Assembly: GCA_014904985.1 (NCBI GenBank)
Contig: MU129020.1
Coordinates: forward strand, 95,776 to 159,775
Length of the DNA stretch: 64,000 nucleotides
Origin: Hydnum rufescens UP504
Lineage: Eukaryota; Basidiomycota; Agaricomycetes; Cantharellales; Hydnaceae
Direction of reading: 5' to 3'
In this document: positions 1-10,270 of the stretch, piece after piece
How positions within the stretch are numbered: position 1 is the first letter of the stretch
Layout: each line of letters begins with the position of its first letter
Made by a program: the position numbers and the translations under genes
The notes under the pieces: model-generated
Database searches by the model: none
Told to the model about the DNA's origin: nothing
The model's input: only the letters and a program-made list of their open reading frames with translations

Positions 1-609
1 GATCAAGGTCGTCTGATCGGCTTCATCACGATCAAATCTCTCAGGTTGAAGTTGCCTGTTAGCTTTCATGGCATCACCCAAGCTGAGCCAGCCTTGCGAG
101 TTCAATTCAGGAGGGACCTCATCGGGAGGAGCAAGCAAAATGATTCGCCGGCGGAAGTCCTTGGACTCGACACCCAGAATCTCGAGTGCCTTGAGAAGGA
201 CTGGAAATAGTGTGGGATGGACAGCAATGTGGCTCGGTTCAGAGTCCTTGATCTGATAAGCAAGTTCGGGAGGCATGAGAGCACTGCTCGCGAGGGAAAG
301 GCGTATCCCGCCCACGAGAGCAGCACAGATAATGAGAGGATAGGACATGGAATTCGGACTGAAGACGAGGATGGTGCCATTGCGAGAGACGTTGAGGGCG
401 CCATGGAGTTTCTCTAAGCTATTGCGGAGGCCGAATGCAAGGACTCTGGCGTCTCGTTGAAGCTGGGCTCGGGTGAGGACGCGACCAGAAATCCCATCGA
501 TGAATGCAGGAAGGTTTGCATGGGGATCATTGTTGGGGAAGAAAAAGTTGAATACGGAGATCCTGGGGATGGAGGTGGGGGGGTAGGGGGAAGAGTAGAT
601 GGTGGGCAT
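1..609 (-). CDS. AMP-binding CoA ligase (4-coumarate-CoA ligase-like), N-terminal part
   Basis: Reading down from the ATG at 607-609, the minus strand gives about 203 uninterrupted codons and then runs off the left edge, so only the N-terminal third of the usual 550-600 residue enzyme is present. The protein starts MPTIYSSPYPP and continues with LPAFIDG, an LTRAQL helix, a FSPNSMSYPLII stretch and PPELAYQIKDSEPSHI. This is the arrangement of the first ANL-superfamily subdomain in fungal 4-coumarate/acyl-CoA ligases. Such enzymes adenylate a carboxylic acid and then form its CoA thioester. The P-loop and catalytic motifs lie beyond the edge, so the substrate cannot be judged. No intron is needed in this stretch. 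Downstream in transcription direction nothing is visible; upstream lies the 3' end of the MFS gene on the same strand. Confidence 0.85.
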   Translation of the reverse strand, partial: MPTIYSSPYPPTSIPRISVFNFFFPNNDPHANLPAFIDGISGRVLTRAQLQRDARVLAFGLRNSLEKLHGALNVSRNGTILVFSPNSMSYPLIICAALVGGIRLSLASSALMPPELAYQIKDSEPSHIAVHPTLFPVLLKALEILGVESKDFRRRIILLAPPDEVPPELNSQGWLSLGDAMKANRQLQPERFDRDEADQTTLI

Positions 610-1868
610 GGTGTAGAAGGAGGAGCCCAACGAATAGGGCCAGAAGAGGTATATGAAGGTTGAGCTTGGACCGGAGTTGGCACGTTATTTCCCCGCCCGG
701 AGGGAAGCAATCAATTTTCAGATGCCCCTTTTCTAATCAGAACGGGAGGTGTGCCTCCCCCACTCCCTCTAGTGCTCCGAGTTTGTCTCGCTTTGTGCGC
801 AATGGTGCCGGCAAACTCAGCGCGGATACAAAAAGACACCCCTCTCAGGTCTGTCCAAGTCTATTGAATCTGTCCTCTCGGCCCATCAAAATAATAATGT
901 TTTGGGATGATGCTGGGCAGTGCCCACACGAAGCAGGCATAACTGATTTCATCTTCACAATCGCTCTATTTAGGGCCACCGAAGAAAGTATAAATATAGG
1001 GGCTACAGCCACATCAACCGGCTATAAACCGATACGTTTAGGACCGGTGTTGCCAATGCTGGCTCCCAAGCCTGAGATAGATCCATATGGCCATGGTCTA
1101 GAGCGGTTTGAAACACGTGGATTGCAGAGTGAAGAGAGGCAATCCTCAAGGCCACCCCGATCCCGAGCTCACCTTTGGGACCATCTTTAGATCCTTTGGC
1201 GTTGCCCACATCAAGTATGTCAGCAGAATGGGTCTGCTGCCGATTCCGATCGGTACTCCATCCAACTTGAGCTTACGCGCCGCGGTATCCTGCATGCGTC
1301 TTATGTAACCGATCCGGCGGCCGACCTCCGGGTTTCAAGGATTTTGCATGGCCACAATAATAATCCAGTATAGCTCGAGGTCACAGGAAGTCTCCAAAAG
1401 GCCCTATGAGGTCTCATGCATTTCTTCCACCTGACACTACAGGCAGAGCTGGGATGTAAGGACCTAAGGGTCCCAGAGCCCAGGACCTGCAACAGAATCC
1501 CAGTACATTGGGGTATACCCCTATTGGTAGGAAAACAACTAGCTGTAAGCTCTGTACTTGATGTATGCTTAGGCTCTCCAAAAATATACTACCGACGGAT
1601 ACACAAAGACAGCCGGTACCCGCCCATAATAAACAGGCAGTTTCTCCATTCTGGAGGGGCCACACAACTCATGAGTGCAATTTTAAGCTCTGAATCTGCT
1701 AATTTCCGAGAAATAATTTAGTGCCTCGAACATTTGCTGGAAACTGTCTGTAGAATCCTAGATATTCCACACAATTTCCTTACAGAGGTGACGTGTACTG
1801 GATGAGCAATAGGGGTCAGGAACACCTCCGGGTTCTAATACCGTGGTATTATTCCCCCCTCGTGATCC
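610..1868. other. Intergenic region upstream of the CoA ligase
   Basis: This 1.26 kb separates the CoA-ligase start from the MFS stop codon on the same strand and should hold the ligase promoter and the MFS 3' UTR. Open frames here (for example 660-1190 on the plus strand) have no recognisable protein features. A TATA-like string lies at about 987-997. I see no repeats, RNA gene or conserved coding segment. Confidence 0.5.
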
Positions 1869-4582
1869 CTATAGTGCAGCTTTCCCCGCAGTCTACGATA
1901 AGAGCAAGTAAAATTCAGCCAAAGGCTCAAGGTACTGTGCAACCGGAGAGCTCTGACCTCGATCGGTAGGAATAGCATAAGTACGGATGTCACAAGAAAA
2001 AGACTCGCTGCAACGTAAAGAGGTGCATGTGATTTGAGGTCCGCATACAAGGCAATAATTGGCGCTGTGTGGTAGGTCATTTAGCCCACACATAAAAGAA
2101 ACGAGCCATAGGCTACTCACCCATAAGACCCGTCACGCGATTGAATGCCGAACACAACGCATCACCAGTACCCCTGTGGGGAGCGGGGAACACCTACGGC
2201 GGACAGACAAATTCAGATGATCCAATGCCGAAAAACGAATTGAAATTACCTCCAGGGTGTACGCGTATAGCTAGATCATATGACAAGATCAGAGCTCTGG
2301 TGACTCCACATTGTGATGACTCACCACTCCGTACATCTGAGCCAAAACCAATCCGTCATGTTCGGCAGTTCAGTAATAAAATCGGGTAGTCACAGGTCAC
2401 TAACAGCATTTCTGGCAGGACAGAATTTCCGACTCCGATGAACACGGGACGTGAGGCTTACTGGGTCAAAGATGTCACGCAGTTGTATCCAAGCACGCTA
2501 AGGCCCCAGACATAAGGTCCCGAACCCTCCAGAAGCGACCGAAAATGCGATCTCACCTGTTGTTGTTTGTCGCAGTAGTAAATACGAAGAGAAAAATGCC
2601 CGTGAGTGCAGTTGAAACCGCCATGGCAAGTTTCCTCCCTCCAATGGCTAAATGACCGTTTCCGCTTCGAATCCAATCCACTGCTATACACGCGAGTATA
2701 CTTCCTGGAATGCCGAGCACGGAAATGATAGAATAGTTCCTGGATGGCGTTTCTCGTTCCTATTACACGTGCCAGCAAGTTAAAATATCTGTTCTGTACG
2801 TAGTATTTATGCCTCCTCCGGTTATAGCGGCATGCTGCGACAGGTAGATAGGGAGGAATGCTTTACAGAGAGAGCCGTTGTCAGTATCTATTGAACATGA
2901 AGGAACCAGGGCGACTTACCATTATACAGAGGGAAGCTATGTGATAAAGGGAAAGAGATAGATTAGGGCCTCGCACACGACATGGTGCTGGACGGTACAC
3001 GAACGCCAATCCCTATATTTTATGTATTAGCATCAACATGACCTTTTTGATTTGTATAAAGACCTCACAATTATCCCCCAGAGCAAGATGGTAATGCTGG
3101 TATTCACAGCGAGACGCCGTGTGCTAAACAGTGGCTTAACATGAGATAAATTCACACGAGAAAATGTCTTCTTTATGGTCTAAGCAGTATCCACGGGGGG
3201 CTTGGCGACACTTAGAGCTTCAACGAGGCTGGAAATGGCCTCAAGTTTTTCTAATGTCAACGATATAGATACCCCGTTACGCCTGGCGATGTACTCCAGA
3301 ACCTGGAATAATGGTAATATTAATGGCAGTGACTTGCCGTGAGATAAGAGGTTCTATTAGTCCTGACTTTGATAGCATCGGCATCCCGCCCCTTCGCCAG
3401 CAGGTACTTGGGAGACTCTTGCATTGTGAATATCACAGGGCGAAAGATCCACATGACAAATGTCAAGGCACCGCTGAAATTATGCACCGAATGATAAAGA
3501 GTATCCTTGGGGCATGAAAGATACTCACAGTGTGTAGCTTTAAGGGAATCGGGATGAGGGTGACTATCACTGGATAAGGATTTTGACTCACTAGCTGTAT
3601 CTCCAACCCATGTTCTCGGGTTTGAGGCAAGGTGGACCCCCAACCACCACCGTCGGGCACGAATATTTGACGAGGAATGGCCATGATATCTGCGCCAACA
3701 GAGTTAGTCATGTTTGCGCGCTCGAGAACCGTATTTATACCAGTGAAGCCCTGAAATAAAGTGATCAGGGTTTATGGTGGCTGGGATGAACTTGGAATCA
3801 TACCAAAGCTCCAAAAAGCACTCAGGAGAGTCAGAAGCCACTGATGCGATTGGGGAATGAACTCGAGGAACAAAGCACCATCCACAGGGAGACTGCAGTG
3901 TAGAGTTGAGTCAAAACCAATAGGGTTTGGCTTGAGCTCACTTTCCGCCGACACCAAATCCGAGACAAGCGACCAGAGCTCCCAGTGCGACGAAGTTAGG
4001 AGATGCGCCCGCAGAGATCCCAAAAATTCCAGCCAAAAAGAGGGTGATGTTCCACGAGAGACGCCGTCCAATGATATCCGCCAAGACACCCCAAGTGGTG
4101 GCACCAAGTATGAGACCCGCAAAGAGGGAAAAGGTAATCCAAGGAAATGAATTTTTATGAGCGACGAACTCGTTGCCTATACTAGGCAGAATAATGGCCA
4201 CACCCTGAAGCCATATGTCTGTGGAGGACACATCAAAGGCGCGATCTCAGGTTGCGATGTGCAAAAAAAAAGTTCGAAACTTACTATCAGCCGCCCATCC
4301 AAAACCACTCAGAACGAAGAGCTCCCATTGATACCTCCCCATACCGATTTCGCGCTGCATGCAGAGGTTGACTTTGGAATAGGGGGCTCAAAGGGTGCAA
4401 GATTTGAATAGAGAGCGACACGCACTGAGTTCGGTTTTGAGTACGTAGACACGGTCTACACCCTCATCCACGTCCCTTCGAAATATCGGATCATCAATGT
4501 TAAGGATGTCCTGAAACTCCTTACTGATTCCCTTCTCGGTGTCGAGGTGGACCTCATTCTTCTCGTCGACCTGAAGAGACAT
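1869..4582 (-). CDS. MFS transporter (fungal SP/general substrate type), many microexons
   Basis: A 12-helix major facilitator protein of the plasma membrane or an organelle membrane; substrate unknown. The start at 4580-4582 opens a soluble N-terminus ending VDRVYVLKTE. Then come LQGVAIILPSIG, the loop-2/3 signature GVLADIIGRR (about 4030-4050), QESPKYLLAKGRDADAIKV before the central loop, PLFSTRRLAVNTSI, SIISVLGIPGS, MAVSTALTGIFLFVFTTAT and a C-terminus APIIALYADL...LPIETAGKAAL, with the stop at 1869-1871. Rebuilding the frame needs well over a dozen introns and several tiny exons: 3529-3537 (9 bp), 3005-3012 (8 bp), 2920-2936 (17 bp), 2405-2411 (7 bp), 2325-2336 (12 bp) and 2250-2270 (21 bp). 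Two spots are unresolved: near 3745 one extra base is required to read ASLISWPFL, and an in-frame TAG stands at 3180-3182 unless a roughly 60-bp intron removes it. The gene is otherwise intact. Confidence 0.85.
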
Positions 4583-5445
4583 TATCGTAGGGGCGAGAAG
4601 ACAATAGATGCATCATCGCTCGTAAGGGGAGACCGGCAGCATGGTGTATGTTCCCACGTCCCACGTGCGTCAATAATCCGCCTCAATCTCTGCCCCAGGA
4701 AGCCAAAGTATAGAAGTGGACGAAGTTGGGGATGGCGATAGGGGTCAACAGTCCCATATCCCAAATAGGCCTGCAAGGACACCCCCCAGATTCTTGCATA
4801 ACTATTTCTTCAATCTTAGAATCCTGCCTTGATGAAACTCCGCAAGCAAGCTTATAATAAAATGAAAGCACATGAATCTAAAAGTCTGATAGCAGCAATC
4901 TCCGAAAATAACCCCCCTCATGTCGGCCCCGCATTCTGGGGCATGAGTGCAATTGAGCATAGATAAGAGATATGGCAGTGTTCCTCATGCTCAAGTAAGG
5001 CAGATTTGTGAGGCTGGCCGGATATGCGATTGTCCATGTTAATATAGCCTCAGCCATCTCTACTGTCAGCCGCCGCCTTGAACTCATTCATGTGAATGTC
5101 CCATATGGCTCCATCTCGTTCAGTGTGTGTAATTCTCGATTTATATACCGCAAGGAGGCTGCTAGTCTGTGGTTCGTCTGAACAAGTAGTGTCAAGATTG
5201 TGCGGTCCTCAGTGTGAGGTGACCTTGTGGTGCTTATCACGTAATAATAAGTCAGCCCTAATCATCGTTGTTACCTCGTCATATAGGTCAAATTCTCTAA
5301 TAAAACGTTGATGACAAGTAGAGGTCTACTTGAGTTTGTAAACAGTGTGTTGGACAACCCGTTGTTTACTAGAGAAATCGCGCAAATCAACATCACTTTC
5401 CAAATTGCACGGCGAGAGTAAGAACACGCACTTGAATTATAAGGT
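4583..5445. other. Intergenic region upstream of the MFS gene
   Basis: Between the MFS start and the stop codon of the E3 ligase gene, both on the minus strand. It must contain the MFS promoter and the ligase 3' UTR. Short open frames here show no domain, and I see no repeat or RNA gene. Confidence 0.45.
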
Positions 5446-8400
5446 CTACAGAGGCGGTAAATGTCTCCTGCAAACCGGACAAATATTCTTCACACCAAGC
5501 CACCGCTCCAGACACGCGGTGTGGAACATATGATGGCACGGTGCCAGACTGTATGACCGCGCACTCACGCTCTGCAAGAGTGCGCTCGCCTCCTTGTCTA
5601 CCGGTCCCCCCACGACGGCGATGTCGGGGGTGTGGCGTAGGACGATGGGCTCGAGGCAGACAGAGCAGTCGCCCATGTTGTGGACGGCATCGGGCGCCTC
5701 AGGGTCTGGGAGTGGTATTAAGGCGTGATAGTCGTAGGTTTTAACGTGCTCCCACTGACAAGAATGAAGATCCCCCAATCGTCAGATCAGAAACAGGAGA
5801 GCAGAGTAGTAAATAGACTCGAATACCCACGCCTCTGGGGAAGAAGAACGCAGCCCCAATGTACTCTTGGCCAAGGAGCACCAGTACCTGGATCCAAACC
5901 CAAATACCGAGCACCCATACCCAATCTACGAGGAAAAATGCTTCAGATTCCACCAAGGGCTACGATGAAAAGAAACCGTACTATTTGGCTCTGTAAATAA
6001 AACGTTATCAGGACAGGCAAGAGCATCTGCCGGCCGCCAACGATTCTTGAGTAACTGCATGCAACGCAGTGATCAAGTCCTCTGAACTCACAAAGTGGAA
6101 AGTACATCCTAGCCAAGCTTGTCCCAAAGACATATCGTTTCCTAAGAGCACGCCTCGTTCCCTTCCGCGCATTTCGCACAATTTGAGGGATCCAGAACGA
6201 ATGCAGGAGTAATAGGGCCACGAGGAGCAGTTTGGAGCTCACGATCGCCTGTATGAGCACTATAATTATCAACAAAGCGAAGATCCCTGTTGTATATGAT
6301 AAAAATGAGTCCACGTCACGTGCGCATACTCAAGAAAGGGAAGAGCGGCACCCACATGTTCGAGAATCGGGATCGCCCAACGACCGGGCCCATAAGCCCC
6401 ATGAATTTCCAAATATAGATGGTAGTTCTGCGGGCGACTGCATTCGTGCCACAGCACTAGGGGGTAAATTCGTTTGCGGAAGGAGAGAATCTGGGGTTGT
6501 GTGGGAGGCTAATCTCCGTGTGGCCGCCGCCGCCGCCGCCGCTGCAGGAGTAAGTGGTGCAGGCGGTGGGGGTGGTGCCACTGCCGCTGCAGCCGCCGCA
6601 TCCTCTACACTTTGTATTCGATGCATCAGGGCAGCATAGCGCTAAAGTTTCAAGAGAAAGGGGAATATCTCAAGTTCTTGATCGCTACTTGTTCAATGGG
6701 ATACGTACCACTTCGAAAACAAGGAACAATGTAGCTGCTGCGAAACCCGGTGCGATCAATGACAACGAAGCCCGATTATTCGCCATCATGCCAATGGTAA
6801 TGTGCTGCTAGAATTTTTAGTCTTACCTGAAACAGTTAGAGAACGTATAGAGGCTCACAGCGACAAATGCATAGCAATCGGCAATCGCCTGGATTGCAAA
6901 TGTCCATCGGGACACTTTCGATATCGCAGCAGGCGTCCGGGTCCATTCCATTTGATTGACAATCAAAACTAGGAGACTGATGTAAATTATGAGAGCCAAC
7001 CCGGAGTCTGGAATGAGGGGGATGAGTCTGCAAATATCCATTGAAGGGAAAAACACCCACATGTTATCGCTTTGCGCCAGAATCTATCTGCACTGATATA
7101 CAATCCAAAAATTACTTTAGTTGACAAATAATCAAACAGACGACAAGTTGCACCTGAGAACGATCCCACGATTTAATTTCACCAAGAAGGCACAATCCTC
7201 GCTGACCAAGACGCCATCGACTCTGCTGGGTGGCGTGCGGGCTGTCCTGACCCCAGTAGGATGCGCTGACTCGCGTTCCAGCTCACGCATGGACGTTTCC
7301 GGAATTGGCGAAGGGGTCATTTGTCCTCGAAATATAAAGGTGCACTGATGCGCGGGGTCTTCTTCTGTGAAAGAACCCCGGGCAGCGGATCAGCCAGCCA
7401 GACAGAGCAGAACAGGACGAAAGTACAAACCCGGTTCATCATCACTGTACATCGACGCGGCATCCGCCATCGCGCGAAATTTCTTCACACGCGACTGAAG
7501 TTCTTCTTGCACAGCGTACATTGTCGAGTTTCGAAAACCTTCGGGGACCAACGCAGATAGTTGTCGAATATCAGGATGTACTCTGCAAGGTGCGATCATT
7601 AGTTCACTAAATTGCGGCAAGAAAAAAGACATCCCATGCACGCACCCAAGAGGACTAACAAGGGCATGAAATCCACCGGTTTCCAAAAGATGTACACCAT
7701 CGAACTCTAATTTTCGAACTACTTTGTTCCTTTTGTTAGATACGTCCATCGTACCCTGCAACAAACATGCCTATCAATATCTCCACCGATGATTCGTTAT
7801 ATAATGAGGAAAACCGGCTCACCCGGAAGAACCGCGTAGTGTTGGCCACTGGTGTGCTCGTTTCTCTCAAATTCACCATTACACTAGACATACTGAGGAG
7901 TTGAGAATTGGACGTCCGGAGAGCTGCCGCAGTATGATTGAGAGTTTGGATAAATGGCGCCGCAAATTGGGTCCACGTTAAAGAAGGATCAAGCGGGAGG
8001 CTGAGATTGTACCCTGTTACATCGCCGTGGATGAAACCAGTGATGTTGTGATAGTAGGAGGTGGCGGATGAGTCTAAGGGTTCTTTTTGTGGTATTACAG
8101 AGTGCAGCAGGGGGGAAAGAGTTGGCGGTTCGGGGATCTTTCAAAAGAAGCGTAAGAGTAGTGTGAGCGCGTCGCGAGGGAGCTGTATCTAACCAGAGTA
8201 AAATTGGATACACTATTGTTAAGCCATGCGGAGTAATTTGAGCTCTGGTGTATCATGGCTTCATACACACTCTCTAGATACCGGGCGGTGTTGAGCTTGG
8301 GCAAGGGCAGACGAATGCTAGCTGACACACCCATCTCTTTATGTGAATTTGGGTCCTCCCCACTCCCAGAGAGCATGAAAATAAAAAACGTCACGAGCAG

Positions 8401-8454
8401 GAGAGTCGAGAGGGAGGAACGGGGTGTCCCTTGGGGTATCGTCCCACCGTCCAT
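5446..8454 (-). CDS. DSC1: RING E3 ubiquitin ligase of the DSC complex (Dsc1/Tul1)
   Basis: Multi-pass Golgi/endosome membrane E3 of the Dsc complex, which ubiquitinates membrane proteins (in fission yeast it starts SREBP activation). The start at 8452-8454 is followed by a hydrophobic signal segment ([14 protein letters not shown]). A lumenal domain of about 300 residues with N-glycosylation sites (NYS, NFT, NIT, NHT) and the GVLVSEDC motif follows. The membrane part carries [37 protein letters not shown], then a linker rich in Ala and Pro, then [32 protein letters not shown] and an [11 protein letters not shown] helix. The C-terminal RING-H2 reads C-SVC...[13 protein letters not shown]...CPVC and ends RRHLPPL, the family's usual tail. 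About ten introns of 50-70 bp join in frame with no base changes. This looks like a complete, working gene. Confidence 0.93.
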
Positions 8455-8641
8455 GATAAGCGCATGCCACTGTTAGTGCTTGTGTTACTGTCACACCGTG
8501 ACAATGCTGATCCGTGCTGGATGTACAGACGTCGAACAGATAAGAATCAAACCAGACTCCATTAGCCAGGAAAATCAACAGATCAAGTATTCGTTTTTAT
8601 CATGACAACAACAAATTGATAGCAACAAGAATCATGTACAT
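8455..8641. other. Short spacer between DSC1 and SQT1
   Basis: A gap of 187 bp on the minus strand that must hold both the SQT1 3' UTR and the DSC1 promoter. No motif stands out. Confidence 0.4.
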
Positions 8642-10125
8642 CTACGTGGTGTTAAAGACCAAACAAACTCCATCATCACTGGCACTCACCACGACCTCCC
8701 CATCCACAGTGAGCGCCGCCTTGAACACGGGTCCCTGATGACCTAGGTGCTCCTGAAGGAGCTTTCCGGCCCGGGCGTCCCATGTTTTCAAGGTTTGATC
8801 GACAGAGCCCGATGTAAGGATATGCCCATTAGGCTGAGGGTGTGAAACAAGAGTAGTAACTGCGTCCTAAAAAGAGGTATTCCGTATGTCACGAGCGAGC
8901 CACAAAACAGAATAAAACCAATATTACGCACATCGTGCTGTAACGTGGACCGAAGCTTCATAACCGCGAGATCCCAAATGCAAATCTTCCCATCCGTCCC
9001 ACCCGTGGCCATGATGCCAGAGCCTTGCCCAATACTAGCCCCTGCGCCGAACTCCAGAAATTCGATCGCTTCGATACTTTCCCCCGGGTCATGACCCTCG
9101 AGTGCGCCTACGACGGTCCCTTTCGCCAGGTTCACGACGCGTATGCCACCCGCCGACCCACCAACTACGACCAATGACGATGACGGATTGATTCCCAGCG
9201 CGGTGATACCACCCTTGAGCGAGTATCGCCCGTCTGCCCCTGTCAATTTCCACAACGGCGCTGGCGAACGTGGGTCCCACAGGATGAGACTTCCGTTCCC
9301 ATCCCCAGTGGCGATGTGCTTTCCGTCGGGTGTAAAATCACCAGCCTGTACGGACCCGTTGTGGCCTGCGAAGACTTGCAACGTTTTCCCTGATGGAACT
9401 AGAAGACAGCAATATGTTTCAGAGTAGTGTTTGCTGCATGACGAGGGAAGATATATGCACGCTGCCATAGCCATAGGGTAGAATCGTTTGCTCCAGCCAG
9501 GAGCACATTCCCCTTCGGGTGCCATCGGAGGAACTGGGACGAACGCGATATGCCCCGTCAGAGGATCGAATATCTATTGAAGATGCAAACGCACCATAAC
9601 TTCGTCAGGGCCAACGATCTCGGTCAAAAACTCCCATTGTTTCCCACTAGGATCGCTAGCAATCTTGCGCCACACACGAACCTTCCCGTCCATTCCACCA
9701 GTGACGACCATCGTACCGTCTGCACTGAATGCTGTGCACGACACACTATCTGTGTGACCCGACAGTCTAGCAATCTGCTGGCCATCGTTGATGTCCCATA
9801 GGTACCCCATGTCATCCTCGCCGCCCGATGCAGCAATGGGCAGTGTCGGGTGCACGGCGACGGCAAACACGGGCTTCTGATGAGTAGGGAATTGTTGGAT
9901 GGAATTGTCTTCGAAGACGATCTCATCATCGCCCTCCTGTGGACCTTGTTGATCTTCCTCAGCGCCGCGCCTATCGTCCCCTTCGTCGTCATCCGGATCT
10001 TCCATGTATGCGTCTCCATCGCCAGGTGCCTCAATGAGCACGTCGTTTGGATCGAGATACTCCTCTCCTCCCTCAACTTCATTCTCTGCCGCATTTTGGG
10101 CATCTAGGTTGTGGTCAGCCGCCAT
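8642..10125 (-). CDS. SQT1: WD40 ribosome-assembly chaperone Sqt1 (AAMP family)
   Basis: Sqt1 is the dedicated chaperone of ribosomal protein uL16 (Rpl10) in late 60S subunit assembly; the human homologue is AAMP. The protein begins MAADHNLD, has a very acidic N-terminal stretch (DPDDDEGDD, EEDQQG) and then FEDNSIQQF, the family's entry to the propeller. WD repeats follow: SGGEDDMGYLWD, TGGMDGKVRVW, LAGANDSTLWLWQ, ATGDGNGSLILWDPRSP, GGSAGGIRVVNL, TGGTDGKICIWDL and a last blade SGSVDQTLKTWDARAGKLL, ending SASDDGVCLVFNTT. Three introns (near 9510-9574, 9400-9458 and 8868-8932) keep the frame exactly. An in-frame ATG at 10156-10158 would add eleven residues; I prefer 10123-10125 because the acidic family N-terminus starts there. 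The gene is divergent from the disulfide isomerase. Confidence 0.93.
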
Positions 10126-10270
10126 TGCAGGAGAGTGAGGAGAATACGAATTCCTCAATAGTTATAGCGCCGCCAGCACAGGATCAGTCACATTCGGCGG
10201 ATGCAAATAATTACATAAGGCGAAGGTTCCCCATCATCCACGTCGTAAACGATATCTCAGTAATTCCACC
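10126..10270. promoter_or_regulatory. Shared divergent promoter of SQT1 and the disulfide isomerase
   Basis: Only 145 bp lie between the start codons of SQT1 (minus) and the disulfide isomerase (plus), so the two genes must share promoter DNA. No clear TATA box is visible. The inference rests on spacing and gene orientation alone. Confidence 0.5.

Noticed and set aside
660..1190. 176-codon plus-strand ORF upstream of the CoA ligase
   Set aside because: No domain, no intron pattern and no homology-like motifs; it lies in an expected promoter region.
6232..6639. 135-codon plus-strand ORF with an Ala run
   Set aside because: It is antisense to the Ala/Pro linker of the E3 ligase, whose exons on the minus strand are well supported.
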